A DNA stretch of 64,000 bases from Balaenoptera acutorostrata (taxonomy: Eukaryota > Chordata > Mammalia > Artiodactyla > Balaenopteridae). Every line of letters starts with the position of its first letter. Position 1 is the stretch's first letter. Shown one piece after another: positions 12,198 to 25,235 of the stretch. The stretch is taken from the NCBI RefSeq assembly GCF_949987535.1, contig NC_080068.1:78269254-78333253 (forward strand), read 5' to 3'. The notes beneath the pieces are model-generated. The model was not told where the DNA came from and made no database searches. It saw nothing but the letters and a program-made list of their open reading frames with translations. Position numbers and translations under genes: made by a program.

Positions 12198-13872
12198 TAG
12201 ATAGCATTTTAGGCTGAGAAGAAAAAAGGGAGTGTGTGTGTATGTGTTGTGTTCGTGTGTGTGTGTGTGCGTGTGTGTTATATGTACATATACTTGGCAG
12301 CAGAGGGAAAGAGAGAGGTCACTCCATTCACTGTGACTGTGAATTGTGGGCTACAGCAAATTTTTATTTATTTATGTTCGTACAAAAATAAATTTCTCTT
12401 GGTGCTGCTTTAGAGAAACCAAACTAGATTAGCCACAGTTATGTGGGCAAACTGTATTTCCAAAACAGTTATCCTAGTTCTGTTTTACAGTGGACAGAAC
12501 CTAAATGTGCTTACAGTGTAAAATGTGAAGGTCTGCTTAGCCTTCACTTGCAGAATCTTGAGAGGTAAGAAGAAACTACCAGGCCGTGTAAGCTGCCTCA
12601 CCCAGTATCACCAGGACCAAAGGTCTGCCCTGCACTCGCTGCTCTGACAAACTTGGAGATAACATCGCCCCACAAACATAACTCATAGTTGCAGGATTCT
12701 GCACATGAATTAGATTCTCAACATTAGAACCCAGTATTGGCAGCTGGGCATCCAAATCTCAAATAAATTAGTGTTTATCTACTATGACTCTGACTTCAGG
12801 ACCTATGCGAAACACACTGTGACCCAGTCTGTCCCCTTTTGTTTTTCATGGGGACTGGTTTACAGACATAAACTGTTTGCTGCTCTAGGTCCTCATCTTC
12901 TCTTTGCCATAAAAGACGACTTAGAGGAAAAGGAAATAACTAAGCCTATTAAATTTTCTGATGTCAGGTGGGATAAGCTAAGCCACACTTTCTAAAAACA
13001 GTTTGCAAGACTGGTGTACTATATTTCCCTTGAAGCATTAAAATCGTTTCACACTTTATTAACTCAAAGAATATCCAGTATTTCCCTGTGAGACTGGGAA
13101 TAAATGACTAGCTTAAATCAGGGGCGTTTTTGTTGGTATGCTAGTTTTTCAATTGAAATACTAACTCCAAGTGCACACAAGGAAAGTACAGACTGCGTGA
13201 GACGTGAACAGCAATTACATCTCCAGCAATAGTCCCAGGAGTTTATTATACCTGAAAAATCATAAGCTTCCTGACACTTGACCATTTTATTCTAAATGCC
13301 CTAGGTTCAGGAAAACTCTGGAGATATATTTTCTGTTCATTTCCATTCTTAAATTTCAGTCTACATTTCATGAGTTTCTTTAACTAATATAGTTCTGCTT
13401 TCTGTATAACTTTTATACTCTATGCAACTTTTATGTAAATTTCCAGTTAACTTTAACTGCCTAGTTAAATTATAGAGACTGGGAAAACTGGTTCTCCTTC
13501 CCCTCCACCTTCTCTTCTTCTCCTTCTTTTAATAAATATCTTTCCTCAGAATAGAGCAACTTCCCTATGCCCACCCCACCACCAAAAAAAAAAAAAAACC
13601 TCTGCAAATTCTACCTTGAAAAAATGAGCAATTTAGTATTTAAATAATTTGTAATTGAGGAAACTCTCTTCCTTTCCCTAGTTTAAAACCATATATTACT
13701 ACATCTTGTTCAAGTGGTGAATACCCAGTAAAAAGTGGGGTGTGTGTGTGTGTGTTATTTAAACAAGGATTAAAGCAAACAGCTACTAATCAGACAGTAG
13801 CATCGCTCTATTCCTATATGTTACTCTGGGGTACTTACTAACCAGGTATTTACATTTGAAAACCAGGGGTAT
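12198..13872. other. No gene; simple repeats only
   Basis: Contains an impure (GT)n at about 12233-12280, an A-run near 13584 and a (TG)n at 13738-13756. No supported gene, RNA or recognised transposon. Confidence 0.5.
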
Positions 13873-13885
13873 TAAATGAGATTTT

Positions 13886-14194
13886 TTTTAAAATTGTATT
13901 TAGTCTTTATTAATTAATTTTTTATTTTTGGCTGTGTTGGGTCTTCGTTTCTGTGCGAGGGCTTTCTCCAGTTGCGGCGAGCGGGGGCCACTCTTAGACA
14001 TCGCGGTGTGCAGGCCTCTCACTGTCGTGGCCTCTCTTGTTGCGGAGCACAGCCTCCAGACGCGCAGTCTCAGTAGTTGTGGCTCACGGGCCCAGTTGCT
14101 TCGCGGCATGTGGGATCTTCCCAGACCAGGGCTCGAACCCGTGTCCCCTGCATTGGCAGGCAGATTCTCAACCACTGCGCCACCAGGGAAGCCC
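13886..14194 (-). mobile_element. CHR-type SINE, antisense
   Basis: Reads ttggctgtgttgggtcttcg ... gaacccgtgtcccctgcattggcagg ... ccaccagggaagccc. Flanked by an imperfect repeat taaatgagatttt (13873-13885) / aaaatgagaattt (14195-14207). Confidence 0.93.
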
Positions 14195-14207
14195 AAAATG
14201 AGAATTT

Positions 14208-17200
14208 AAGATGAGAAAGAGAAAAAAATAATTAAGAAAAAGAAATTATGAAGAAATATGAATAAGGAGGAAAGACAGCAATAGTGATTTTTTTTCTCCC
14301 CTAAAACCAGAGGTCCCAGTGCTGCTTCCCCACCTTTTCCCCGCTGAACAAGAGGTTGCTTGCCTGTGTGGCAAGACAGATAGGTAACTGACACTACTGG
14401 ATCAAGAAACTTGGAGATTTCCTACATAGACAATTGTGAACTTCTATATTCTGTTCAGTATCAGATAAGTTTGTGATTTCCCTTCCACGTCATCAAGACC
14501 CACTACTGCATGGTAGAGAACTGCTCAGGAGCAGAGAAATACCAGGGAGAAAAGGACCCTATCCCAATGTGTGAGCTGAAGCACTGTGTAACACCCAGCC
14601 TTTCAAAACACCTGCACATAAGAGAGCCTATGGAAACTGCCTTCATGGTCAGGCACTGTCTTTGTGCCTGTTTCCTTGTGGCAGCCTAAAATCTCTACCA
14701 AATCCCTGAGACAATATAGTAGAAGCTAAGCATATTGGCTCAGGCAAAAAAAGAAGTCATGGAAGTTCTCCAGCTGCCTGACCAGTGCCTGCTTTACCAA
14801 GAAGTTTCTAGGGAGCCTTCGATACAGTCCATCAATCAATGGTTGGCGGGGCTTTTCCCCTTGACACTGCTGATGCCTGAGCTGTGCATTAGAAATGCCA
14901 GCTCCTGTACCGAAGCTGACCTATCCATTCTTTAATGTGCTCCTCCTGATCATGTCGACAGACGCTGGACAATACTTGGCATGGCTATTTGTGCACAGTT
15001 CTAAATGCAGGTAAACCACAGAAGTTAAATAAATAGATAAGTATATATAGAAAAAAATATCCAAAGCAATTTACTGGTAGTTATACATAATATTAAAATT
15101 CTTTTTATAGCTTTATCCTACCATGTTTCTTATAAAAGACAGTGCTCATTCACTGGTTCTTTCATTAATTTTATCCTTTATTGAAATATTGTTTCATTCA
15201 GTGCTAGGCACTGGGGATACCAAAATAAAGGTCCCTGCCTTTGAAAAGCTTCAATTATACCTAATGAGATAAACTATATTCTTTTAATTTTTCTAATACA
15301 TTTCAAACAGTGTAGAAGAAAGTGGAAATAGCCTAAAATGTCTAAAATCACTTCATAATAGAAAGTGAATTTGACTTTTTCTGTTATAAAGGGACCTCTC
15401 TCCGATGGCCCCATTTCTAATAGAGTCCAAGTTTTTATAATAAGAGTTAAGCTGCTGAGTATTAGGGTTTAACTTTAGCCATACTTTTGCTAGAAGGACC
15501 TGTTCTTTAAACTATCATTTTCGTTTCTCACTATATGCAAAATAATAATAATAATAAACCAAATATCACCAGAGGAAGACCAAAGGTAGAAAGCTAGTAA
15601 AGGGAGAATAATATTTAAACATTTAATGAATAAAAAAATATAATTTGGGGGTTAGTTTAAAGTTGCATTTTAATGCATATCGTCTTTGCCTCCCACTATA
15701 AAGTTTACTTTCTTTTATATTTTTTCTCACAAAGAGCCTATTATAGTCGTATTGTTGTGGTATTTGAAAATATTTTTAACTTCAAAAATACCCCGCATTC
15801 AACTTAAACATTTGTAGAAGAAAGTAACCCATGGCTTATTCAGTATTGAGAGTATTTCTGGCCAAATGCTATTTCACTGCAACTATTGCCTTGGGATACT
15901 TGGCAATGAAATACAAGGACATCAACATTAAACAGAATCTGGTTTTTTTCTGTGGTAGCAGATATTTTTTCATAGTCAGAACTGAAATGACTAATGTTAA
16001 CCAAACAAAATCAGAAGGTCATACCTAAAACTGAAGCTAATGTTTGACTATGTCACTCCATTTCAGAGTCTTTGTTTCAGAACAGGCAATTTGTCATTTT
16101 TCTTACAAAGAGACCTATGATATTCTTATATACTACTATTTGACATACCACCAGAAGGTAATATAAGAACATATTCCATAGAGCATGTACTCATGTATAA
16201 TATGGCATAGTAATAATAGACTATATTATTACTATAAAACTACCACTTGTAAATATAGTTTGAAATTGGAGGAAAGGAAGAGCATTTTATACATCATCAT
16301 AAAGACTGTGTAAGCTTATGTTTGGGAAAGTTCACTTTCTAAATCTGTTTTGGCATAAATTCAAGAAACTCAGCAAATGAAAAATATTCTTCACACACAA
16401 ATTTTAGAATTTTTAAAAAGCTATAGATATTTGGATCTCTACTATATTTGGACTGCCCAGGTTTTGTCTTGAATATAAATGGACTCTATTGTCAAACAGA
16501 AGTGAAACTAGAGACTATCATCCCAAAGATAAGGTTCCTTTATTAAATTATAATTCCAATTTTATCACTGTGTAATTGTGATCTTGAGCTTAAGCACATG
16601 ATTATCCAGTTTCTCCATCAAGAAAATGGGACTGATACTTCGGCATAGTTTGTAGGTATATATCAGTATAGGGAAGGTATATACAGGAAAGATATAGAGA
16701 GAGAGAGAGCAATTTTTTAATAACTTGAATCATATTCTAGATGACATAGGGGACTTCCTATCTAAAGGAACTCTATTATAAATCCCTTTGCAAGTTAAAG
16801 AATATTTTTATAATAAAAATAACCATTCATCAAACTACCAGTTCATATATTCCAATGCTGGCACATAAAGTTTTTCTGTGAATATTATTCCCGGGTAACT
16901 TTCTTAAACTTGCAGTGATAATTTGAATATATCAGAGTTAATAAACAATATTTACTACTACATTCAATGGGTAGACACAAAGCATTAGTGTAGGTATACT
17001 AAGTAGTAATAAAAAGAATATAATACACAATTGAACAAATATCAAAAAGAACATAGTATTTGCTTTTTGCATAATCATTAGCTTTAAAAATGCATCATTA
17101 TAACATTTCACATTTACAATGTCTTAAAGCATTTTCCTATATAAATATAGAACATAATAGCTATAGAAGTTCCCTTCCAGTTTGTCCACAAAAATCTGAG

Positions 17201-17394
17201 AGTAAATTCCCTCAGATTCTTTAGCTTTTAAAATTACACTGTCAAGCAGAAAATTTGTGATTCTAAGCTGTGGCTATATAGTTCTCTCCCAAGAGAACAT
17301 CCTTGAAAAACATCTGCTGTTTTGCCCAACTGAAATAATAATAATTTAAAAATTATATAGGATATGAAAATATAAAATATAGTAAATTTGAGCA
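14208..17394. other. Long A+T-rich stretch without recognised gene
   Basis: Only short open frames. A probable L2 fragment lies at about 15130-15260 (cattcagtgctaggcactggggatac). Short (ATA)n and (GA)n runs lie near 15541-15556 and 16697-16710. The 66-residue frame at 14735-14935 matches no family I know. Confidence 0.5.
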
Positions 17395-17620
17395 TTTAAT
17401 ATAGCCAAGTACTTTCCTAAGTGCTTTATATGTATTATCATTTAATCGTCACAACATTGTGAGGTATATTATTACCATTTTATAGATGGTGAAACTGAGG
17501 CTCATGAAGATTAAAGTGACTGGTGTGATGACACTTGTTTCTCAAGCAGTGGAGCCAGGGTATAAGCCACGCAGTCTGACTCCAGAGCCTGGGTTGGGTA
17601 AGCCCATCCCACTGCCACAT
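17395..17620 (-). repeat. MIR SINE, antisense
   Basis: agcatttaatatagccaagtactttcctaagtgc ... tagatggtgaaactgaggctcatgaag ... tctgactccagagcctg is the reverse MIR order. Confidence 0.8.
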
Positions 17621-17999
17621 TGTAGTCCCATATTCTCACTTAAACATTTGGATTATGTGAATTCTAGTCCCTAAACATTTCCATTTAAGAATTTAATTCA
17701 ATAGATTTTTTTTAAGTCTAAAAATTATAATTTGAACCTATTAACTACTTTATATAAAGGGCCAGAAATAGGCTATGGAACAGTTTGTAGAACTCTCTGA
17801 AGAGGAGTGGGGAGGGTGGGAGGTGCAGTGAGGCATTTGGTAGAAAGGAATGGTTTTCCAACAATTTTACTGTGGATCTGTGCTTGAGTTTCCCTTCAAC
17901 TCTGTCAACCAATGTCCATCTCTCCTTGATATTGTTTTTATTCTGTTAACACTGGCTATCCCTAACTCTCCTATTACTGAGAAAATAGCAAAGGCAGAG

Positions 18000-18127
18000 T
18001 ACCATGGTAGAAAGAGCTTGGGCTTTGTCATCAGCTAAATTTCAATTCTGAGTGGTCTTGGGTAAGTTATTTGATTGCTCTGAGCCTCAAGCTCCTGATC
18101 TTTAAAAAGGGGGCAATAATAGCCAAC
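18000..18127 (+). repeat. MIR SINE fragment, sense
   Basis: agcttgggctttgtcatcagctaaatttc ... ggtcttgggtaagttatttgattgctctgagcctcaa matches MIR. It abuts an opposite MIR to its right. Confidence 0.75.
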
Positions 18128-18348
18128 ATTTATCAAACCCTTAGTATATACTTGGTTTTGTTCTAAGCACTTGGTATATTATGTAATTTATTCCTCACAG
18201 TGACGCCTTGAGATAGTGATTATTATTACCACCAGTTTCATTTTGCAGATGAAGATGGTGAGGAACGAAGACTTTAAGTAACTTAACCAATGTCATACAG
18301 CTCCACAGTTAAAAAACTAGGGCTCAAACCCAGGAAATCTGACCCTAG
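18128..18348 (-). repeat. MIR SINE, antisense
   Basis: tttatcaaacccttagtatatacttggttttg ... cttaaccaatgtcatacagctccacag ... gggctcaaacccagg is reverse MIR, forming an inverted pair with the MIR before it. Confidence 0.75.
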
Positions 18349-18349
18349 A

Positions 18350-18568
18350 CCAGGTCTTTTGCTATAAAGGACCAGACAGTAAATATTTTAGGTTTTGTGG
18401 ACCACACTAGTCTCTGCTGCAGCAATTCAACTCTGCCATTGTAGCATGAAAGCAGCCGTAAACAATATGTAAACAAATGGGCATGGCTACATTCCAACAA
18501 AACTTTATAAGAACAGCCACAGTGTTGAGTTTGGCCCTCTGGCTGTAGTTTGCTGATCCCCTGCTCTA
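18350..18568 (+). mobile_element. hAT-type (Charlie group) non-autonomous DNA transposon
   Basis: Contains ataaaggaccagacagtaaatattttagg, aattcaactctgccattgtagc and tgtagtttgctgatcccctgctct, the usual order of this common mammalian element. The same family recurs at 23884. The left terminus is degraded. Confidence 0.7.
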
Positions 18569-19621
18569 GAGCTTGCATTTTAAACTTCATCTCATAGGGA
18601 TGTCACAAAAAATCAAGTAACTTCCTTAAGGTGACTTATGCACATAATAATTGCTCAAAAATCGTAGCTATTGTTAACTCAAGAGTTTTTAAACCATACG
18701 TTATGGAAATTCTTTGATTATTTCTAGCCCATCTCCTTCCCTCCAGGGAGGATTGCATTTAAGGCATCTATTGTCTTTTATGCCACCCTCTTCGTAGCAT
18801 ATAAGTGAAATATACTCTCCAGCCACATTTCCAGAAATGCTAGACATGCCTTGGAACACAGTCTCCCTCTGAAATCATCTCACTATGCTAAATGATGGCA
18901 GTCAGCAGAGTGTTTGGCTTATAAAGATGCTCAATAAAATTGATTTTGATTTCTATGATTTTAATTAATTCATTCCACTACAACATCATCGGCTATTATG
19001 TTCACAGTAATGCGATATATGATAATGTAACTTTAAGTGTAGGAGGGTAAGGAGAGCTTCACCTTGCAGAATTTCCATCTGTCTCTAAATATAATTAAAC
19101 CAGATGTGCAGATTTTCAGTCCTTGTCCACCTGTTATAGCTGGGTCACTCCTTGGGTTCTGTTTTGACCCATGGTCCATTGTTGCTTGTATACTTTACGA
19201 AGCCACTGTCATACCTTCGGCACTCAATAAAATGTTTATTGAAAGAATATATGTGTCCTCCTAGGGTTAAATAATCTTATGTGGCTGCCCATCTTTGCTC
19301 AGGATGTTTGCTCTGCTCTCTCTCCTCTCCCTCCTTCTTTGTCCACCCTTGCTAGACTAGGAACCCCAAGGACTGTGCAGTAGTCACCACTGTATCGCCA
19401 AGCACCTAGCATGGCCTGGCATACAGCAAGTGTTCAGTCAGTTCAATCAGCAAGTGTTTGATTGAATGAATGAACACATACACAAATATTGTTTGATCAT
19501 CTATTTCATCAGTTCATTGCCTTCTGCCTAAGGGGTACAGAGGTTGATTTTAGTATCAGTAAATTGACTGTGTTCCAGGAACACATTTACAGTGATTGTT
19601 CATAGTGTGTCTTTAAAAAAA
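18569..19621. other. No gene; L2-like tails
   Basis: Pieces resembling L2 3' ends occur at about 19180-19240 and 19355-19480 (catggcctggcatacagcaagtgttcagtc). Nothing else recognised. Confidence 0.4.
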
Positions 19622-19636
19622 ACAACTCTGAATCTT

Positions 19637-19982
19637 TTTTTTTTTTAATTTATTTATTTTTGGCTGTGTTGGGTCTTCGTTGCTGCGCGTGGGCTTTCTC
19701 TAGTTGTGGCGAGCGGGGGCTGCTCTTTGTTGCGGTGCGCGGGTTCCTCATTGCAGTGTCTTCTCTTATTGCGGAACACGGGCTCTAGGCATGCGGGCTT
19801 CAGTAGTTGTGGCACGTGGGCTCAGTAGTTGTGGCTCGTGGGCTCTAGAGCGCAGGCTCAGTAGTTGTGGCACACAGGCTTAGTTGCTCCGCGGTATGTG
19901 GGATCCTCCCGGACCAGGGTTCGAACCCGTGTCCCCTGCATTGGCAGGCGGATTCTTAACCACTGCACCACCAGGGCAGCCC
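19637..19982 (-). mobile_element. CHR-type SINE, antisense, full length
   Basis: T-run/AT tail, ttggctgtgttgggtcttcg, full body and the boundary ccaccagggcagcc. TSD acaactctgaatctt at 19622-19636 and 19983-19997 is perfect over 15 bp. Confidence 0.95.
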
Positions 19983-20490
19983 ACAACTCTGAATCTTAAG
20001 TGAAGCTTTCTACATAATTAGAAACCAGCAGTGACACCAGAGAAAGGTCTAAGTCTTAAAAACTGGATTGTCAGCAGTTTTCACATGTCCATGAAGTAGA
20101 GGATCTGAATTTAATGAGGCATTTCTATAGCTTGGCAGATCCTTAGCCTGATTGCAAAAGTGGTATTTGTGTGACCCAGGCCTGTCAGCTTGCTGGATGA
20201 CAAATCAGTTTGATGACAGAATCAGTGTGATAGAGCTTTATGGTGGTAGTTCTTTGCTTTGAAAAATCAAATTGATAGGTTTTCAACCAAATTAAATGAG
20301 TAGTTTGGTATCAATAAAACACTACCGTGGACCTTTGAAAAATGTTGCGCAGTTCTCAGTCTTGACAGCCTTGACAGGAAGAGCCACAGCAAGACACCAA
20401 GCCCATGCTGGGTGTGGAGGTACTACTATTTAATTAGTACCTCGCATGTGTAAGTGTATAATCTGTTTAAAACTCCAAGTCAGACTCGAT

Positions 20491-20688
20491 CAGTAATTCT
20501 CAACAGGGAGCAATTCTGCCCCCAGGAGACATTTTTGGTTGTCACACGTGGAGGTGGGGTGGGCACGTAGAGGGTAGAGGGCAGAGATGCTATGAAACAT
20601 CCTACAGTGCACAGGACAGCCCCCCCAAAACAAAGAATTATCACACCCAAAATGGCAGTAGGGAATGAAGTTCAGAAACTTTGGATTA
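20491..20688 (+). mobile_element. MER20-like hAT element
   Basis: cagtaattctcaacagggagcaattctgcccccaggagacatttttgg ... atcctacagtgcacaggacagccccccc ... caaagaattatcacacccaaaatgg follows the MER20 consensus order. Confidence 0.85.
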
Positions 20689-22302
20689 AATGATACCCAA
20701 GGTTCCTTTGCAGCTCACATTCTGGGATTTTAGGATATTAGATTATGTACGTGAAAGAATTTTATAAGTTGCCAAACACTATACTATAAATTCAAGCTAC
20801 TATTATGATACAAGCCATCGCTGCTCCCCTTCTCCTCTCCGGTATCTGTCTGGCAGTCATCCTTTCTGTTCTGAGCCAGATCCCTCAAAGGTGTAGGTCA
20901 AAAGAGCCAAGATAAGGGCTGAAACTACTAGAAGTCCCTCCTACTGCTTGTTCACAGTTTGGGAAAACGTTAATCCAGGAGACAGATGTGGCCGAATTTG
21001 CGGGTTTCATTGTTTTCAGCATTATCCCATTAACCTGTTGAGAAAAAGTATACGTGTGTAATGCTTATTTAAAGGGAACCGGATAGCCGATTCTTAATGG
21101 GTATTTATGTGCTGCCAAAGCCCCATAGAAAATTCCCCCACACCACCTCTCTGGAGTGGGTGGTTCTATCCCTCTCCTGGTACACAGCCAGCGTCCTTGG
21201 GAACCCACAGCCAAATGCCTCATTTTCAGGGATGTGCTGATAGAAATGCCTGGGAAAAGTGAGCCTCTTGGCTTTCATCTGTTTATCAGCCATTCACTGA
21301 ATGATGCACCTTGCCGTAACAAAATCTGTACAAGCATCAATACAGTTTACGCACCGATACAATTAACTCTTCTCAGATTAGCCAGGACCCGACAGAAGGA
21401 ATGGCCCAGAATGTCATTATTCTAGTGCCTCTTTAGCCTTCCAGAATTTTCCCTAAATAAGAGAGAGTCATGGGAGGATTTTTGTGTCTCCCAAGGATCA
21501 CGCCTTCAACTAGCACAAGGTTGCCGGCTGAGATAGGAAAAAAAAAAAAAAAGGTAGACCGGGCTTCAGTCTTCAGCTTATTGTGTGGGACCCCAGGTAA
21601 ATTCCAAGTGTTCTGCCTCCAGTTTGAGCAGGACTTCTTTTACACGTTCAGACTCTGGGGTAACAGAAACGTCCCCATGCCAGAGGCCTGCCTGGTGGTG
21701 GGCGTGTGCTCTCTGCTGTTTACTTTAATGGGTGGTGGTAACTTGACACAGGGCAGTAAGATAACCGCTCAGCATGAGGCCAAATCTTGGAAACTTTTTG
21801 CAGAAGCTGGTCTTCGATTCTGTTCCCCCTGATGTGTGGCACTAAATGTGATTTGATCTTGGAACCAATACTCTGCAATGGGTGCTATTACTAGCACTAT
21901 CTTAGAGCTGTAGACATGGAGCTTCATATGACATGGCGAGTAAGTGGCACAGTCATGATCTGAACTCCTGTTTCTTCAACTCCAAAGTCTTTGCTCTTAA
22001 GCAGAATGGCATATGTTTCATTATATCTATACATTGTGTATATGAGGTCATGCCTAAGAAGTGACTATTAGTAAAGACAAACATTTTATGGTATAAATAA
22101 GGGGACATAAGAATAGAACTCTCACTGCAAACAGAGATAGAATTACCTCTTGGATAAATACATTCTAAAACCTTCTACTGGATTAAATTCCATCTAGTGC
22201 TGGAAGACACTGCTCGCCACTGAATATTAACTTCAAATTGCAGTGTGTCTGTTGGTCAGCGAATAAAACTCTCCCAAGAATTCCAATTCCAAATTGCATA
22301 TT
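20689..22302. other. No supported gene; one antisense MIR
   Basis: A reverse MIR lies at about 21860-22010 (tagacatggagcttcatatgac ... gtaagtggcacagtcatgatctgaactc). The rest is unassigned; the 120-residue frame at 21470-21832 has no family features and is interrupted by a poly-A/poly-Lys stretch. Confidence 0.45.
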
Positions 22303-22328
22303 AAACACACACACACACACACACACAA
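22303..22328. repeat. (CA)n microsatellite
   Basis: About 12 CA units with one interruption. Confidence 0.9.
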
Positions 22329-22489
22329 CACACACCTGTGAACCAAAGCTCACTGGTAGTTTGCATAATTCTAGAGTAAACTCATGCTCGTTTTTGATCC
22401 TAAGTAAAGACTGGTTGGTAAACACTGGAAATATTTCCCAGTACAGTGTTTACAGTGTTATCCCTTGCCCTCTAAAATGTCCCACTTCA

Positions 22490-22612
22490 GGGAATTCCCT
22501 GGTGGTCCAGTGGTTAAGACTCCACGCTTCCACTGCTGGGGGCCCGGGTTCAATCCCTGGTGGGGGAACTAAGATCCCCCAGGCCGCGCAATGCAGCGAA
22601 AAAAAAAAAAAA
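22490..22612 (+). mobile_element. Short CHR-type SINE
   Basis: ggaattccctggtggtccagtggttaagactcc ... gggttcaatccctggtgggggaactaagatcc and a poly-A tail: only the tRNA-like head plus a short body, about 120 bp. Flanks gtcccacttca / gtccacttca look like a slightly altered TSD. Confidence 0.9.
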
Positions 22613-22628
22613 AAAGTCCACTTCAAAG

Positions 22629-23883
22629 TTAAAATCTTACTGAAATGTACTCTAAACTGGTACTAAGGGAATTCAAATCCTTGATGATTTCTGGTTTAAG
22701 TCTGAGTTAACCCCAAAGTGTTATGTTACCCCAACAAGCTCAAACTCAACCTAAAATAAAGACAACAAAAATTCTAGCTAATAGTTCAGAATAATAATAG
22801 CTTGATTTGAAAGTATATTCTCCTCTGTTTTACATGCCAAACTGTGAATAAATGATTTGTTTTGAATATATTGCCATGTTTGTTTAATGCGAGCAGCCTT
22901 CAATGAAGACTAATGCGTTTTTAGCGTGTGCGAGCACGGCTCTGTGTTGGGAGGGTCCTGCCTCGGGATCTGGCATCCTTGTGAACGACTGCACCGTTTG
23001 CATCCAATGCAGCAAGTCTCTTCAGGTTCTTTCTGAAGAGCCTCTTGCAAACTGCTGTAGCCAAGGGTTAGGTGAGAAACAGGCTTACACTTGGATGCCT
23101 GAGCCCACATCACCAATGGAGAATCACACTGCCAGACAGCTTACCTGCAGTGAACGGAATCTGGGAGGCTCTGATATGCCAGTCTACACCAGAACTCACA
23201 AGCTAGGCTTCTCATTCTGACTGGTTTAAAGTTGGCTGGGGTAACCTCTTGCTTATTTCCCTGTAAACACAAGAATCCTACATAGGGGTAAGAGTCTAAT
23301 AACCTCAAGTTCATATATGTTTTTCTAAGTTCAGATTTCTTATGCTGACATTTCTTGAGCACTTGGTGCTAGGTTCAGCACTCAGAGCTTTGCGTGGATC
23401 ATTTCAGCCCAATGGTGAGAGTTAACTTAGCTCAGCTGTGGTACAGACTCTAAGCCACACTGTGGGTTCAAGGTAAGCTCCGTGAGGATGAGGTCCACAG
23501 GTATCTGGCACATAGTAGGTGCCCAGTAAATATCTGCAGAATGAATGAATAAATGAACACAAACTCTTCTGTGTTTGTGTCACTTTTAAAATCTTAAGAA
23601 ATTGTTCACATAAAAGTGTTAGGAGCTGAGCCAACAACCTTTACCTGATGTCTCTTCTTCTAGGCCTCATAAATTTGACCATGTAGTTAAATGGGAAACA
23701 ACTTAGAATGAAGGGGGGAAGGCAGCTCAAGAAGACTCTTTAAAATATGTTAGAACTTAAAACTTTGTCCTGAAATTAAGTCACTGCTCAGCATAGGAAA
23801 CAGAGGGAAAAGTGACTGTAATGCTTAGCAATAGGAATCTCTGTTACTTAGTCTCATTGATGTTCTCTGCACATCTCCTAGAG
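22629..23883. other. No gene recognised
   Basis: Short frames only. An L2-like 3' end occurs at about 23465-23565 (tctggcacatagtaggtgcccagtaaatatctg). The 105-residue frame at 22903-23220 has no recognisable domain. Confidence 0.45.
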
Positions 23884-24112
23884 CAGAGGTTGGCAAACTT
23901 TTACTGTACCTGGCCAGAGAGTAAACATTTTAGCCTTTATGGGCCATGCAATCTCTGTCTGAACTAGTCAGCCCCACCACTGTACTGCAAAAGCAACCAT
24001 TTCCAAAAAAAAAAAAAAAAAGAGTATGGTTGTGTTCCAATAAAATTTTATTTACATAAACAAATGGCAGGCTATATTTGGCCCATGGCACAGTTTACCA
24101 AGCCCTGGTCTA
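23884..24112 (+). mobile_element. hAT-type (Charlie group) non-autonomous DNA transposon
   Basis: gcagaggttggcaaacttttactgtacctggccagagag ... ttccaataaaattttatttacataaacaaatgg ... agtttaccaagccctg. Same family and orientation as the copy at 18350, with an expanded internal A-run. Confidence 0.75.
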
Positions 24113-24435
24113 AAGCATGTCTAATTGTAATAAGTTTTCTGTTTCATCTCTGACAGAAGGATTATATGGCTAATGCCGTATAGTTCCCCTTTTTTAAGGC
24201 ATTAAATAAACCATATATCTTTCACATATCTATGCCTTTGGCCTTGAAAACTCATTGAACAGCACACCATGTAATTTATTTAACTGTGGTGCATTATCTT
24301 CTTATAAAGACAAGAAGAATGGAGTTCGTAGCCCATAAGATTTTATTGAATGTGTACCATTTTTAAATGGCCTCTAATGAAATCCTTATTTTATGGAATC
24401 GTATTTTTATTCTTTGTGCATCTCTGAGCTTTCTC

Positions 24436-25235
24436 ACTTTTTTTTTTTAGTGTGTGTGTTAAAATATACATAACAAAGTTAACCGTTTTACCTGTTTTTA
24501 AGTGTCCATTTCAGTGGCATTAAGTACATTCACATTGGTGTGCAACCATCACCACCAGCGATCTCTAGAACTTTCTCATCATCCTTCACTGAAACTCCAT
24601 AAACACTAATTCCCCATTCTCCCTCCCTCCAGCTCCTGGCAACCACCATTCTACTTTCTATCTCTATGAATTTGACTGTTTAGGTACTTCATGTAAGTGG
24701 AATCATACAATATTTGTCCTTTTGTGTCTGGCTTATTTCACTTAGGATGTCTTCATGGTTCATCCATGCTGCAGCATGTGTGAGAATTTCCTTCCTTTTT
24801 AAGGCTGAATAGTATTCCATTGAGTATACATGCCACATTTTGTTTGTCCATTCGTGTGTCAATGGACTTTTGGGTTGTTTCTACCTTTTGGCTACTGTGA
24901 ATAATATTGTTATGATCATTGTTGTACAAATATCTGTTTGAGTCCCAGTTTTCAGTTCTTTTGGTTATATACCCAGTAGTGGAACTGGTGGGTCGTATGA
25001 TAATTGTTACCTTTTTGAGGAACCACAATACAGTTTTCCATAGTAGTTGCACCATTTTACATTCCCACCAGCAGTGCACAAGGGTTACAATTTTTCTACA
25101 TTCTTGCCAACAGTTATTTTGGTTTTCTGTTAGTTTCTATGTTTGGTTGGTTATAATAGGCATGCTAATGGATGCAAAGTGGTATCTCATTGTGGTTCTC
25201 AGTTGTTTTTATGCCAGTGTTTGTAGTTAGTGTAA
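24436..25235 (-). mobile_element. Old L1 (L1M type) fragment, antisense
   Basis: Same order as the 9948 copy: ttaaaatatacataacaaagttaacc, ctggcaaccaccattctactttc, tatacccagtagtggaactgg, cccaccagcagtgcacaagggtt. Inactive. Confidence 0.85.

Noticed and set aside
14735..14935. A 66-residue frame with protein-like composition
   Set aside because: Too short, matches nothing I know and has no splice or promoter context.
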